Shown here piece by piece: positions 63,701-64,000 of a stretch of DNA of 64,000 nt. Every line of letters starts with the position of its first letter. Positions within the stretch are counted from its first letter, which is position 1. The position numbers and the translations under genes were made by a program. The stretch comes from Methanimicrococcus blatticola (lineage in GTDB: Archaea > Halobacteriota > Methanosarcinia > Methanosarcinales > Methanosarcinaceae). The notes below the pieces were generated by a model, which saw only the letters and a list, made by a program, of their open reading frames with translations, ran no database searches and was not told the origin of the DNA. The stretch lies in the NCBI RefSeq assembly GCF_004363215.1, contig NZ_SNYS01000006.1, positions 89,255 through 153,254 on the forward strand, written 5' to 3'.

Positions 63701-64000
63701 TTCCGGAACAAAATGGGATTTTAGTGCGAGTACAGTTACTGGCGATACAACACTTTACGCTAAATGGATTCCAAAGTACACTTTAACTTACCACTCCAAC
63801 GACGTTTCCATTGACCCCGAATTGACTGAAACCGCTACACACGCTGCCGGTTCTTCTGTCACTTTACCTGATGCTGAAACCGATTTCAGTTGGTCTGTTA
63901 CCGACAAACATTTCGTCGGCTGGTCTGAAACTCCGACCGGTTCTGTGATCAGCAGTTACACCATGCCTTCCGGCAATGACGATTTATACGCCGTTTGGAC
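60705..64000 (+). CDS. Giant secreted repeat protein with InlB_B (Listeria-Bacteroides) repeats, 3' end outside window
   Basis: At least 1098 residues, still open at the window end. An N-terminal signal (NFFVFILIICIVSGFMGIAGAA) is followed by ~600 residues of Tyr/Asn/Asp-rich modules, at least three sharing a Gly-Tyr-Glu-Leu/Val...IEV pattern (about residues 95, 472 and 765). InlB_B repeats begin near residue 640, with YTLTYDANGGTGSVP, then GYEFICWNDNPDGTG, YPG and VYAIW, and recur near 62623, 63174, 63476 and 63778. Such repeats occur in bacterial and gut-methanogen adhesins. Many N-glycosylation sequons are present. It is more AT-rich than the rest of the window. A role in surface attachment is inferred. 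The anchor is unseen. Confidence 0.88.
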   Translation, partial: MAMTVKSLWKNFFVFILIICIVSGFMGIAGAAIVDPNARPVEVILGHYYNDDDGNGYVLDDSDDSYSYRSREVSPGSKPIPDWTWTKKGTYEVVGMEITDLTLKHVSNYWLYNTTTNQYDLYDFNVSYGKAISVYGDNYLHPDYYPPSEINGVPVNGDTSFYIEPDYANPTNYTFNFYYGGPTESGYITTPFSASYVFVNIGDVYEFEKYHTYQMKIKYDLIENPGPYSYLHVIHNYDGIRVSSFYDYDDISDCAEFNSDRISAGNYNLTNKINSTYMNHEYIYDSMTLHYETAETGLGYNFYDSLHTPSYINSRHPETFVIGDVFNASLYANQSYFNETGIPTSDTVHQKFSAEGLELTETSNSDNPFYRLIKDNSWLYFVYSLTSPFIGGPVTYFQNNSVNLENNLAYDADYIYEFEEGLHYVVVINYKYGFPVTHHYMDGLTEEESFTEGKTVTYDVSTDLYDWKRDKTGYELVRIEVIESKSWLNVRDYFQGYFDQFGNPNVISFRNYTVREGVTYPVSNFVLPDYYLDSFSFNDSDTPWEDYDRLSRYEVNSTTMVMESGKNVLNFFYSYGSIAASIQTLVSGNGDNIRTIWDDEAPFTPVNTLGNDLTSSNYIFSEGKMYEVHYYYMKGNPQTYTLTYDANGGTGSVPVDTLGYPYGSYATALFPNDLSKTGYEFICWNDNPDGTGQSYYPGFSSFNQIYMDGDKTVYAIWSGPLDIPLKHVYNFNSGSEIWYDTVEETKSVTTHVNTFLNGWYVPDYNNTNFNIEKIVIEERKGVSITTTVISGYDNIYYNNPFYMFKNGYDYNVTIYYACNTDLYYKVLYYPNEADSGTVPVDSSNPYVYNALVMVLDNQGASGNGVNILEKENYIFAGWNTKADGSGTTYMPGNQFHLIDTIMGDPNDWNWSTIDLYAQWVSLSPTVTFNAMGGTFDDNAIITTTPSGSLTYVRDQTDSSNNELLIVSNVQSNSLITEPTPATAKTDSVIEGWYTTSTYDSGTKWDFSASTVTGDTTLYAKWIPKYTLTYHSNDVSIDPELTETATHAAGSSVTLPDAETDFSWSVTDKHFVGWSETPTGSVISSYTMPSGNDDLYAVW

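Noticed and set aside
1..64000. CRISPR array or cas genes to accompany the CARF protein
   Set aside because: No regularly spaced identical repeats and no cas protein were seen. The tandem words found are too short and degenerate.

Overview
The window is archaeal and comes from a methanogen. It carries the complete eight-gene membrane methyltransferase operon mtrEDCBAFGH, a four-subunit pyruvate:ferredoxin oxidoreductase, SRP54 and SRP19, a thermosome subunit, a CDC48-type AAA ATPase, an Orc1/Cdc6 initiator, archaeal glycyl-tRNA synthetase, UPF0200/UPF0201 proteins, an FmdE-like protein and a seven-gene Mrp Na+/H+ antiporter. The Mtr gene order together with Mrp points to Methanosarcinales. 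The AT-rich, low-complexity spacers and a very large InlB_B-repeat surface protein suggest a host-associated member such as Methanimicrococcus or a relative. The genus is inference only.

Layout. 1-302: 5' part of a CofE-like ligase. 638-5435: srp54, then a copper module (copA, csoR, copZ) behind a CsoR-like operator. 5760-7622: a candidate replication origin with inverted ORB-like boxes and AT-rich DNA beside cdc6. 7830-14912: a lipoprotein, a structured dispersed repeat, a soluble ABC ATPase, glyS, an orphan CARF-nuclease gene and an AroA'-type aldolase. 14981-21697: a radical SAM protein, a secreted triple-repeat protein, a probable structured non-coding RNA gene, a FecBCD-type metal/corrinoid importer and an FmdE-like protein. 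21846-31579: citrate synthase, a zinc-ribbon/HEAT-like repeat gene caught between two 205-bp direct repeats, the thermosome, an HPP protein, Cdc48 and a chagasin-like lipoprotein. 31925-40025: mrpABCDEFG and a PGF-CTERM surface protein. 40297-44754: TRAM protein, tRNA-Lys, an alkyltransferase-like protein, a FluC pair behind NikR, a peroxiredoxin and a membrane-anchored histone-H1-like protein. 45060-50686: a degenerate and a full copy of the structured repeat, then the mtr operon on the minus strand. 50875-59976: housekeeping genes (TIM-barrel protein, SRP19, UPF0200/0201, Dus, RimI-like, HD hydrolase) and porGDAB. 60705-64000: the start of a giant secreted repeat protein that runs off the window.

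Energy metabolism ties several loci together. Mtr couples methyl transfer to Na+ export, Mrp exchanges Na+ and H+, and Por and citrate synthase serve C2/C4 carbon flow. The most interesting non-housekeeping signals are a ~375-bp multi-hairpin repeat with complementary changes in its stems (8752-9129 and 45224-45600), a promoter-hairpins-terminator unit without a convincing ORF (17305-17810), the CARF nuclease with an altered active-site motif, the zinc-ribbon/HEAT-like gene inside a promoter duplication, and the candidate origin. Many genes end in hairpins that include the stop codon, and several appear to be leaderless.
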